Positions 12,201-24,200 of a stretch of DNA of 64,000 nt are shown in pieces. A program made the translations under genes and the position numbers. Location: contig JAUIRK010001052.1 of NCBI GenBank assembly GCA_030549495.1, forward strand, positions 2,480,001-2,544,000. The letters are read 5' to 3'. The stretch is from Nectonema munidae. Its lineage: Eukaryota; Nematomorpha; Nectonematoida; Nectonematidae. The stretch's first letter is position 1. The number at the start of each line of letters is the position of its first letter. The notes under the pieces are model-generated. The model had not been told where the DNA came from. It searched no databases and saw nothing but the letters and a program-made list of their open reading frames with translations.

Positions 12201-15200
12201 ATTTCGTTAAAGTTCAAAAAGACAGGGCTAAAAGAAAATTGCCTTATGAATTATTTGAATTCTTCTACAATGAAAAAATGGATATGATAGTAGAATCAAA
12301 TCGGTAAAAAAATAAAAAAATCGGTAGACTGCAATAAAAAATCCCCATATGAATTTGAAAAAATATGAATTACGTAGGTTCATTGGAATTATTTTATTGA
12401 CAGGTTACAACACAATACCCTGCCAAAGGATATATTGGAAAAAAGATGACTATACCAAATCAAATGTCTAGAAACAGATATGAGGAAATAAAAAGTTTAA
12501 TCCATTTTTTCAACAATGAAGCTCTCGAGAAAGGAAATAAATGATCAAAAGTACAGCCATTACAAGACTTTCTCGAATCTTTACAGCAAATCGGTATCTT
12601 TTGTGAAAAACTCTGCATAGATGAGCAAGTGGTGCCTTTCTTTGGAAAATATTTAACTCAAATGTTTATAAAATGTAAGCCAATAAAATTTCGATTGAAA
12701 AACCGGGTTCTTGCTTCCTCAAATGGTTACGCTTTTTGTTTCCAAAGTTATACTGGTGCTACACACAAAATAAAGATAAGTATTTTTCTTTAGGAAGAAA
12801 TGGTGTTATAAGTTAGTTATCTGAAATTGATACAAATCCTTTTTGTCATTACTTATTTTTTGACAGTTTTTTTACTTCATGCAATCTTCTGAAAGAAAGA
12901 ATATAACGCTTTGGGCACAATTCGAAAAAACAGGACAATGAAATGTCCATTGGCTTCTTCTAGACATATCAAGAAGAAAAAAGAGAGAGGATTTTATGAT
13001 TGTTTTAGTGATAGTGGTGTTGCATTTGTTCAATGGAATGACAATAAAGTTGTTTTTAAGGGAATAAACTAACTCACCGTTGAGCCAATTTCATCAACTA
13101 AATGATTCAACACGAAAAAAGTTTAAGTTCCGCAGTCAGCGTGTTTTTATGAATACTTTGGAACGGGTGGTGTTGATTTACTAGATCGGTTTATATCTCA
13201 ATACCGTCTAAATATCAAATCTAAAAAATGGTATCTGCCACTTTTTATAAACAAGATCAGTATTGCTACTGTAGCAGAATGGAGATTTGGAATTAAAGCG
13301 GATTGTGTCCTAACTAAGGATATTTTAACTTTCACCGGAGAAATAGTTTCAGAACTATTCTCTTATGACAGAAATTATGATATACTTCCAACTTTTAGCA
13401 ACTTGAAGGTGTTAGTTTACATCATCCTATAGCGGTGAGGAGCAAAGGAAGATGAGAGTGTGTAAAAAAATAGAGTTAAAATTTATCAAACTTGTGAAAT
13501 TCGATTACATCCTCATTGTTTTTTGATCATCTCAACAAATAAAATTTAGATATAATACCTCTTTTCCATTTATGATCTTTCAAAAATAGGTATATTACTA
13601 TTTATAAAATTCATCTCATTGGCCCATTGTTTCTCCAGAGGAACACGATAAAAATTTCAGCTTTTAAAAAAGTATACTTGAAAAAATATTTTTCCTCCAA
13701 ATGAAACAAAAATAAAGACTTTTTTATTGATACAAGCTGTTGTTTTAAAAAATATTGTTTTGGACATATATGGTAAGTTTGGATGAATGAATTTGAGATC
13801 GAAATCTTAGTGTTCGTATTTCTACATGTTTTTGTGTCAGATGTGTATTAATAGAAAAAATAAAAAAAATATTGTCGAAAAATGTATATGTAAATTAGCG
13901 GCGACCACCCACCCCCTGTCAAGTGAATTCACTAGAGTGAAAACGCCTTTCGATCCACTAATGATTTGGAGTTTTTCCAATTTTATTTAAGACTTGTTTG
14001 GCTTGTGAGTAGACTTTTCATATTACTTTACTTGTTTTACGGTTGAGTTTCAGACACAAATTCTTTTAAAATAAATTTTAAAATTATAAAAAAAGCCCCC
14101 CCCCCCTACCCTCCCGCCAATAATTTTAAGGATATGCATGTACTAACCTCAACCATAACACTAACTCTAATGCCAATTCTACACTAATCTTAACGCCAAA
14201 AATAGGTTTCCACAATTTTACAAGCTAAAGCCCATTTAGAAATAAATTGAGCACTCTTCAACAATTATGCAAATTGAAGAAAAATTGGATAGTCAAAATC
14301 AGTGATAATGTGCTTTATTTTAATTAGACCTAAACTACTCCAGCTATAATGGCGGCTGTGTTAATAATATTTTTAATTTGGCAATTTCTTATGAAACATG
14401 GACAAAAATAAAAAAACTTTATATGTCTGTTTGAAGATTGAGGTACAGGTGGTAGATGTCTTTTGTTAAAAGATGAAAGCATGTCATTCTGTGTGCTAGC
14501 ATTGAAGTCGTGTGTTGTTTCAGAGAGAGTTCTTTCTTTTAGTGGAATGTGATGAGACTGTTTTGAAGAATTTGGAAGGGAAAAGGAAAAATTATCAGGA
14601 TATTGTTTGGCAATATCTTAATTAAAAAAAGTATTTATGAAATTTGTCTTTGTACAAAAAATAGTAAAAGTTTGTGCATCGAATATTAGACATATCAAAT
14701 ATGGATATTTCATCTAAGATTTGAAAAAGCAAGACAGTCTCTCATACCCCAAACATTTTTAGAATAATTTTTGTACAAAAATATTATATATACCAAATAG
14801 CTGAATAATGCATACATTTATTTTAGATCCAATAATACGAAATATAGTCAAATAGAAGGCATACAGATGCGAAAACTTCTTGGTCAAACTGTGACAAGTT
14901 TATGTAAGGAAAATATCGATGATCTTTTAATCTTAAAGAACCTATACGTTCAGCCAATCTCATTGACAAAATATTCCAATACAAGAAGCTGATTTTGGCA
15001 TAGAAAAAAACTTATTTCGATTTCAATTTCATTGAAATAAAAAAACGTATAATAAAAGTTTGGGAATACTCAAAAAACAAGGTTTGTTAAACATGAATCC
15101 TAAGCGACTCATTTTCAATTAGTTGTCAAAATTCTGTTTGTTTAAATTCATTTGTTCGGTGTGTATATCAGGGCTACTCAACTAGACTCCTAGCAATCTG

Positions 15201-18200
15201 ATACTGAAGAAATTTTTTCAGCGCTATACTTTATTTTATAAACTATAAACGCGAAAAACATCTTTAGGCTAAAATTAGAAAAATTAAAAGTTTCAAAACG
15301 TAAAAATAGCTTTTTATATGCGTGTCTTACGTCGTAAACAGACTCATTTGTATTGGGAAGGAAGTATTTTGTTACAGTTGAATGATAACAAAATTAGGTT
15401 ATACCTAAAAATTTCTTAAAAAAAGAGCTAAAACTTATTTTTTGAGAAAAAGATGTCTGTACACTTTAATTCACTCAAAGAATTTTAACTAAGGATTATT
15501 ACTTTCAATTTTGAAAAATTAGAATTAGTTAGTGCATTCATTATGTAAATTCACCATAGACAAATGCTATATACTTTATATGAGTTTTAGAAGCAAATTC
15601 GAAATAAATCATTTTCTATAGTTTGCCCTCACACAGAAGCTGATTTGGTCTTAGACTTAAGGCTCTTTGAATCAAGTCCCTTTGATATATTAAAGTATAC
15701 GCTATAAATTATTAAAATATTGCAGTGCTAAACTATGTCAAGTTGGCTAATTATGTAATGTTAGGGAAAATTTAGAATAAAGGCTGAAACCTTTTCATAC
15801 TCATCAGACATCAGTCATGTTTATTCAACCTTTCAGATCTCTTTTTTATTTCGAGGAATCCGAAATGGTAAATTTTTGAGATTCCTTTTCGATGTTACCA
15901 AACCTACGATTTCCAATTCAAGTTAATCGTTCCATCACTAATTTTCGCCAAAAGGATACATTATCAATATTCTTTCCCAAATTTAACCTTTAGTGTTAGA
16001 ATCAACACGGGTTTTGGAATGAGAACAACCATGCTTAAACGTTTATGCAAACGATTTAAATATTCTATAGCAAAAAACATGAAGCGCAATAAATTGTTTA
16101 TAGGAATAATTACCTTGAATATGCAGTTTTGTAGAATTTAGGAACAAATTCAAAGATGGGTCACTGTTGACATTGAACTCAATTCCTTTTAGGATGTGCT
16201 AAAAAAGTTAATAGTACACTTAAAAATAGTCATAAAAAAGAAAAAATAAAAGAATGAGAATTTATATTCTATCAATTTATATATCTGAATATAACACGTA
16301 TCAATCAGATTTTAAAACATTAATGATCAACTTTCAAGAGGAATTTTTATCTATACTACATCAATAAAATACTCCCATGTAATTATTTTAATTCGATCCA
16401 AATTTACGATGTTCATTTAGAATGTCATTTCTTTAAGGAGAAATGGAAGTTGAATCCCTTTTTCAAACGAAAAGAGTGTAATGTTGGTTCCTAAGTTGGC
16501 ACTTAAACAAAACATAAGGAAAACACAAGTTGGCACTCTTTTCGTTTGAAAAAAGGATTCAACAATTTTCAACACGCTTACTATAAATTCATTTAGGTTG
16601 ATCATAAGGTGTAACTATAGGCCCCAACTATAAAGTGCTATTTTTGTTAATAAAAAATAAATATAAATTTTACCTAGCAAATTAACATTAAAATACATTT
16701 TTCCCTTATGTTTTTGTTTAATTTTTTATTGAATGCCACCCATACGATTTAATAGTATGGAGTCGGAACATTTAAAGTCATGTAATCGGAGTTAGAATCG
16801 ATCACAAAACACAACTCGTCAAGAAAAGCATAATAATATCAAAATATCGTTTGTTTATTTTCCCTCTTATCAAAATATCGCTTTTATATCCTGCTATTTT
16901 CGCTGCAAGGTAGTTCTTAGCGAGCAAAAAGGTGAGAATCTGGGATCTACTTCTTTACAAGAATTTATTAGATAATCTTAAATTTGGGGTATGTAAGTAT
17001 AGTTTAAATGCATACATCTTCAAACTTGTGAGGATTTAATGAAAGGCGAACAAGGGAGTTATTTAGTGCGAAGTCAAAGAGAAAGACGCAGATCTAAAAA
17101 GAGTTTTATTTATCAATAATAATTTCAAGAATGATAAATAATTCTACCTCGCCTAAAAATTGACAAGAGTCGTGGTGCTTGTGAGAAAGATCGTACTGGT
17201 TTTCTGGATCAACGTCGTCCCAAACAGAAAAGTGAACAATCTTACTCTTTATATCTGCTTCTTTGAAAGGGGAATAAATAAAAGTACTATTCCATTTAGG
17301 AGATAAAGTTTCATGAGCGTTTCTCGTTCTACGAACACTTTTTCTAAATATATTAATAATTTTAATCATTTTGCCCAAGAATCATTATGATGTCTTTAAA
17401 AGTAAAGATTCTTTTTGAATCAATGTGGCAAATTTTCTTCAATCCATTTTGAAGAAATTGTATTTTAAATATATAGTATTGTCGCAATTAAATTTTCTAA
17501 TAAGTTAAGAATTATGATATTTAATCTGTTTTTCTTTTAAATAACTAATTCAAGATGAATAGACAAGAGGCTATTCTAGGCTGCGCCATAAGGCAAAATA
17601 AAGACAACATAAAATCTAAAAAGTAGTTTAAAAATCATTAATAATTAAGTAAGGCTTAATAAAAAAAAACAAAATGACTGATAGACTTTTGAATCAATGA
17701 ATGGTTACCGAGTCTGCCATGTTTTTAATTTTTTTTGTAACGCTCTCAGTTTATCTTCTGTGGGAATATTCTTTGATAGAAAGAAAAATGATTTTATCTC
17801 ATTATATGATAATATAAAAATGGCATTACAAACATACTAAAGCATATATACCAGTCGTTCTCAACCGTGTTTAAAAATGGCCAACTTAGGAACCAACATT
17901 ACACTAACTAAAAGGCCGCACCAAAAGCATAAAAGCGGTTTTTATAAAGGCATTTTTAATCAAGTACAATGGAAAAGGAAAAAAGATTGCCAATTAAACT
18001 TTATGCTGACTAATATATTTTCTTATACAAATTTACCTTATTTACTATAATTTGTTTTTTTCCCTAAAATTCGGATACATTTTTTAAATTTCGTATTTTT
18101 TTTAACAAGGATTTTACAGTATGAAAAAAGTGAATTTAAAAATATGAAGTTTATTTTCCAACGGTAACGTAGGCCATCACTGCATATTACTGCTGTTTAA

Positions 18201-21200
18201 ATGCAACCATTCACCCTCGTGTCAAGAATCACCCTAATGAACTTATTACCTTTTTCTATCATTCTCTCAACAGCAGTATACAATAAGGTAACAAAAATAT
18301 TGAGGAAAACTAAGAACTTTAATCTCTTCTAGATATTCTAGGCGAAGTTCTACAAGAGGAAGAAGAAATGTTAGACCCGCAATCACCAATCTTCTGAATG
18401 AAGTAACAAATTACCATATAAAAAGAAAAAGCATATAACAGAGAAATTGAGAAAAAATGTCTACCTCCTCAAGATGATATTGAAACGAACGAACACTCTC
18501 CTTTACGTCGAAAAAAATCTGGAAAATAAAGAAAATACTTGGGTACTTAGTTTGTTTTTACTCCTTAACGACTTCAAAGATAGTCCTTAAAGTACTTAAA
18601 AAAACTTACTTCCAATGTTCAAAATTTAGGCTGGTTTCATAAAGGCCTATTTAAAAACAAAATATCATGTTTGTTTAATTTGTTTCTAGATGTACATAAC
18701 ATTATTTTGCCCAAAGAAGGAAATGAATGACAAAAGCAAAATGAATGCTCCATATACTCTCAATGATTCAAGTATAATTGATATTGAAATCAATAAATTG
18801 TTCAATTGATTTATTAACAGTTACCAGGTATTAACCATGATTTCACATAGTTTTAAAATATATTCAGAGACGTTAATTTTGCTAAACTCAATTAGATCTA
18901 CATGTAGTTTCAAGATTCTGATATAAATTTACCAAAGAATTAGTTATTACCACTTTTGTTTTCAAGGTTACATAATTTCATCTGAATATTGTATGAGGCA
19001 TATCAATATAAAAGTTACAAACAAATCAAAGAGACAAAGAATATCTAAATAATTTCTTCAAAACTTTTATTTGATTATTTTGGGGAAAGTCTGGGTTTTT
19101 AATAATCATTTCCAAGATATGAAAAAATTGAGGAATTTTGAGGGGGGAATAACTATGCTAAAAATGATTTTGGAATAAATACAATTTTTTAAAGTCAGAA
19201 AGAATTTCTAACATCTATGAAAAAAATTAAAATTATTTCTTCTTTGTCAAAAAACTAAGTGAGTTTAGAGTTTATATTTTTACAAACTAATAATACTAAA
19301 ATAAAGGAGTGTTTTTTGTTTCGAATTAGTGAGTTGGTTTATTCTACAGTTCCATCTGCATGAAATGTTTGCCATAAGGCAAAGATGCCTTAAAATATTT
19401 TCATCGACAGGGCGCAATTGAAACACTTGTGCTAAACTACGAGCAATGAGTGGATCGAACCTAAGACCTTGTGGTATCGAGGCCAAGTATCCAACGAACC
19501 CTACTCACACCACAAGCTAATTTGGTTTTACTCTTGACCATGATTAAATACAATGATCACTAAAAGAAGGCCTACATATAGTTTACATTACGGGAACGCA
19601 CAGTATTCTAAATATACGAGAAGTAAAGAACACTCAAAAAGGAATGGTGAATCCGAAAAGCTTCGCAGATGAAACACTTTGTATACATTTACAACATGAT
19701 GCAAAAGGCGTGAAGTGTGTGCAATTAGTTTTCTCCGATGTCAAATGCCAAGGCTGGAGAGGGTGTATTTATTGGAGCAGATTGAACAATAGTAAAAGAT
19801 TAAACAACCGCAAAAAGATGGCTAAATTAGTTTGAAAAATATAATCCTATAAAAGTTTGAGGGCTTACATCTAAAGGCTATAAAGGCAAAATGAGCTTTA
19901 AAGATCTTCCACTTTAGAAAGATGAAGGTGTGCGTGTGGCATGATAAAAGTTGATAGAAAGCTCACAAACAAAAAGTTGTAGACGTAGCCTACTTAAAAA
20001 ATGATTGGCGCACTTGTAGGTATTCTATGGTTTCTTTTTTAATGCCAGTCACATTTTTCTTTGATAAATATGGTAACATGTACATTATTAGTTTTATTTT
20101 GCCTTGCCTTATGGGAATTTACATAAAATTCTTGCATATTTCATTATCAAATTAAAAATAAGGGGGAAAACGATTTTCAATATCAGCATTCTAAAAATCT
20201 ATAAGATAAGATAAAATCCTAAAAACTAAGACATCCTCTGCCTCATATATTTTTACTAATGATAAATTAAAAATGGTGCTGTTCTTACTGATGAGATAAA
20301 AAATGTTTGCAACTTGAATATAAGTACGAAATTAATCATATATATTTCCATTTTTGTATGATATATTACTTATTTATCAATTATTTATCAGTGTTGGTAA
20401 GATAGATACAAGGGCTTATAAACTGATTTATTTGAAAACTCTTACGTATTGTGAGGTAAAAGCAAAACGTTAACAAAAGGATTCTTTAGTTTTCTGTCAG
20501 CTTTTCTAGGAAAAAAATTTCCGGAAACGACGCTTATTGAAAGTTGGTAAAAAGGATCAGGTTCGTAAATTAATCTTATGTCAAGAAAACCTACAATAAA
20601 AAGTCATGAATACATATCAAAAGATTGAACATAAAGTAATGAATTGAAAGAATATTAAAGTAGAAAATGAAGAGGAACAATATGCTTTGATGGACGTTGG
20701 GTAATAAGGCCTAATACTAAATGGATCCACACTCAACTAATGATATTTATATCAAGCATGGAAAAATCTAACAAGGGCATACATTTTTTCTATAATATAA
20801 AATTATAAATTTGAGTGAAATGTTTTAATCAGGGGAAATTTTTTCAACTTCAAATCAACCCCGTCGACAGACTTCAAGTACAGGGAGGGCAAAACTGATT
20901 GTAATGGGGCTAGGACTATAAGAAAGCGTATACATTTATATATTTCAAAGGAGTTTCGGCGGGCAAAATAAATCAGGGGGGGGGGGGTGGATGGGCAAGC
21001 CTCCCTTTGTCTCTCCTTATCGAGAGTCCTGTTCAAATTAAATATTTTACAAAAAAGGAAATCTATTTTTTAATAAAATTAATGTTTTATTCTTTGTTCT
21101 TGAAAACAATCCAAGCAATTTTGTAAAAAAAAAAGGTCAATTTTAGCTTTATTTTATTTATTAAAAGTCTTAAATTAAGGATTAATCTTATCCAAAAAGG

Positions 21201-24200
21201 TACTTTGAGACGTTTAAACCCCTTGTTAAGGACACACACAATTTATATTTATGTATCTCATCATCGCCATTTTATTTTTAACAGCCATGATTAATCTCAG
21301 CATGCTAGGATGAGATGGATCACCAAAGATGACAATTAAACAAACTGATTCAAGTAATCTTGCTTTTGCGTCTCCAGGAGCCTGTCTTTTTCATCAACAA
21401 GTTTAAGTCCTAAACTTTTCATATTCTTTCCATCCAGGTTAGTTTATCTCTGCCTTTCCCTATTCTACTCTAACTTAATTAAAAAGCATCCTTTAAAAGT
21501 TCGCCACTATTTCTTCTAGAAACATGTCTAAACCTTCTGATCTTTGTGTTTTATAACATTGTTGATATCAACCACGACTCTCAAATTTCCAACCTTTTCA
21601 CTATTTAACCTATCTTTCAAAGTTGGTCCACAGATAATTCTTAACATTCTCCTTTCATTTGTTAGTAGTTTTCGTTTATCAGTTTCTTTTAGCGCCCAGT
21701 TTTAAGCTCCATAAATAAAGACAGATCTCACGCATGAATAATAAACCAAGATTTCATTTTAAGTCAACTTTCTTTACTGCACAAAAAACTGCCTACACTT
21801 TGAATTTATTCCACGCATAACTTTTTCTGAAAACAATTGCACTGCTAACACCTGAACTACTATCTATCATGTACCCAAAAATGACAAAATTGATCCATTT
21901 TTTTCCAATTTGTATTTCTTTTGAATATTTATCATTCAACGTTAACATCTTTGAAAGGTTCTTTATAACAAAATATGCGGACAATTTTGCATACAACGAA
22001 AACTTTATTATTTTACAAAAAAATGTAAAAAAGGTATAAGCACGGGACTGATAAAAAGTATATAAACTTTTTAAAAAATTACATATTATTTTGCTTCAAA
22101 AAAATGTTTCAGAAATCTGTTCTTTCTGTAATTTTTAAAGTAGAATTGCTAACATTGGGTTAAACGTACAAGTAAATATCTCCATATCCTTACACGATAA
22201 ACAACAAAACAAAACAGAGAAAGCTTTTTAAAAATAAAATTTCCAGAAGACAACATTCCGAAAATAATGACAGCGATTGGACTTATTGTATTGCAACAGA
22301 AATAAATGAATCCATACCTCAAATTGCATAGGTAGCAAAATGAAATATGTAACTTGCTTTGAATCATTATGATTTTGATTAAATTTTATTTTTTAATAAA
22401 GATTTAAATTTAAAAATGATTTTATTATATAAATTTTAAAATACTAAGACTAAAAAAATTCCCTTCACTTTATAGAAATGAACTTGGAAATATTAAAGCA
22501 AATAAGAGAATTCTAGACGCTAAAAGATTTAAAATTTAATCCTTTCATTTTTAGACAAAAAGAATGTGAATTTGGACACCATAGAAACTTAATTCACACA
22601 ATTACTGTCAAAAAGAATTCAATTAATAATAACATAATGAACATTTAATGAAATGCAACTATACTTAGGAATAGGGAGTTTGCCAAAACTCCTAGGGCAT
22701 CAAAACACGCTAAGAAAGTTCACCAAGATACTACATATTTATATGTACGATTTTACAACTGCCAAACTAATTAACTTTTTCATATTGGAAACCGACATCA
22801 TTTTGAATATATGTTCTAGATTTGAAAAATTAAATTATAATAAAACTTTAGGTCATTCAGGGGAAAAATCAAAAATTGTTTAGATGTGTGTGGTGTGAAC
22901 ATTGCAAGCGAATATTTGGATCTATTCTAATTGTACTTTACTCCAAGTCTTTCCTCATTCTATTCTAATGTGCGAACATTGCGAGCATTGGCTTTTATTC
23001 TAACTCCAAGTTTTTCCTCATTCTATTTTGTTTCAATAGTATCCTTTTGCTGAATAAAGCCTTGTTAGGTTTTTCCTTTCCTTCTCTTTCCTGCCAATTT
23101 TACATTAATGTGAAAAATGTACTTTAGTTATATGTGTGTATATGAATACATCATTGAAAAGGTAAAAATGTTTAAGACAGCAAGCAATATAATACATTTC
23201 AACCGAGGTTGTAACTGCATATGAATAATTTATATTATGTGTTTGAAAGGGATGATATATATCATTTTTACTTCTAAATTATCTTTTTTCAAAAAAGACC
23301 AGTTAGAATTGGAATTTTTTAAAAAGTGATCTAAATGTGACGGGGGAATCTTTAGGTTTATTGTTTATAAACTGATGAATATTCATTAGTCAAATGCTTT
23401 GTAACTTACGAGGTGATGTAAAATTAAAGGAGTTATCTTTTTATATTTTAAACTTAATTTTCAGTTATTGTTAATTTTTAGGTATTATCAAAATCTTATC
23501 AAAATGCGCTCATTGATCGCATTTTCTTATCGGCTTCGTTTAATTTTTTTGGTATTGAATTTCATTTATTAAGTGATAAATTAATTATTTTGACAACTTG
23601 GTCGATAAGAATTTGAAAATGTCAAAAAGAGTCCATAGACCAAAAAGTTTGTCGACAGCGTTACGTGTAGTAAGGAATTTTATCTTAAAATTGGGAATTT
23701 AAAATTTAAAGCTGGTAGAAGTTATAGTTCTTACCTCAAAAACTATTATTGACGATGAATATATCAAAAGCGTTTATATCAAAGAAATAGGCCGGGTCCT
23801 AGCGTCCCTAACACTGTAATAAGGGACTGATGTTAAATTAGTATATTAATCAAAATATTAGAAACAATCAGAGTTAGTATAACACGTAAACAAAACACGT
23901 ACACATGAAAAAGAAAATAACAAGAAGAAAAGAACAATGTGAATAAATTTAAAAAATTAACCACAAGGTGGTTCTCCATTATTCAAAGTTGTTTCATTTA
24001 TATTGGGATCTCTAAACGTATGAATATTTATTATTTTAACAGGTGTAATAAAGAATATAAAAATAGAATATAAAAATACTTGAAAAGGGTTTGATAACGG
24101 CGATAAACAACTAAGTCCAATTCGCTATATGATGGAGTTTTGAATATAATATCTGCGATTTCTTCGTACGGCTTATTTTGCATATGAGTACCATTCCAAT

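Larger units (their letters stand above)
10323..17147 (-). other. RIM intronic region (6.8 kb) with fossils; linker exon(s) may be hidden
   Basis: Between C2A and the 10322 exon. It holds an LTR-type pol fossil (about 10750-11960), a piggyBac-like fossil (about 11990-13430), a C-rich dispersed repeat (13890-14160) and a hairpin (16449-16563). The rest (14160-16113) shows no supportable gene. At least one RIM linker exon should be present, because phase does not close otherwise. One candidate is given at 16114-16198. Confidence 0.75.
20591..24079 (-). other. RIM intron(s) between PDZ and C2A, with LINE and repeat debris
   Basis: Holds a LINE 3' fragment (21350-22000), a pair of direct repeats (22895-23032) and a 12-G run (20976-20987). 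The phase mismatch between the flanking exons suggests one further small linker exon in here that I could not identify. The rest shows nothing supportable. Confidence 0.75.

Noticed and set aside
19441-19521. Functional tRNA gene
   Set aside because: A and B boxes are present but no acceptor stem or proper anticodon arm can be paired; a SINE head fits better.
23360-23395. CTGATGAATATTCATTAGTC as a hammerhead core
   Set aside because: The second conserved box is not GAAA and stems I and III do not form.
23735-23790. Minus-strand donor GAG|GTAAGAAC with a possible exon for the PDZ-C2A gap
   Set aside because: All three frames contain stops before the donor, so it cannot be the missing coding exon.
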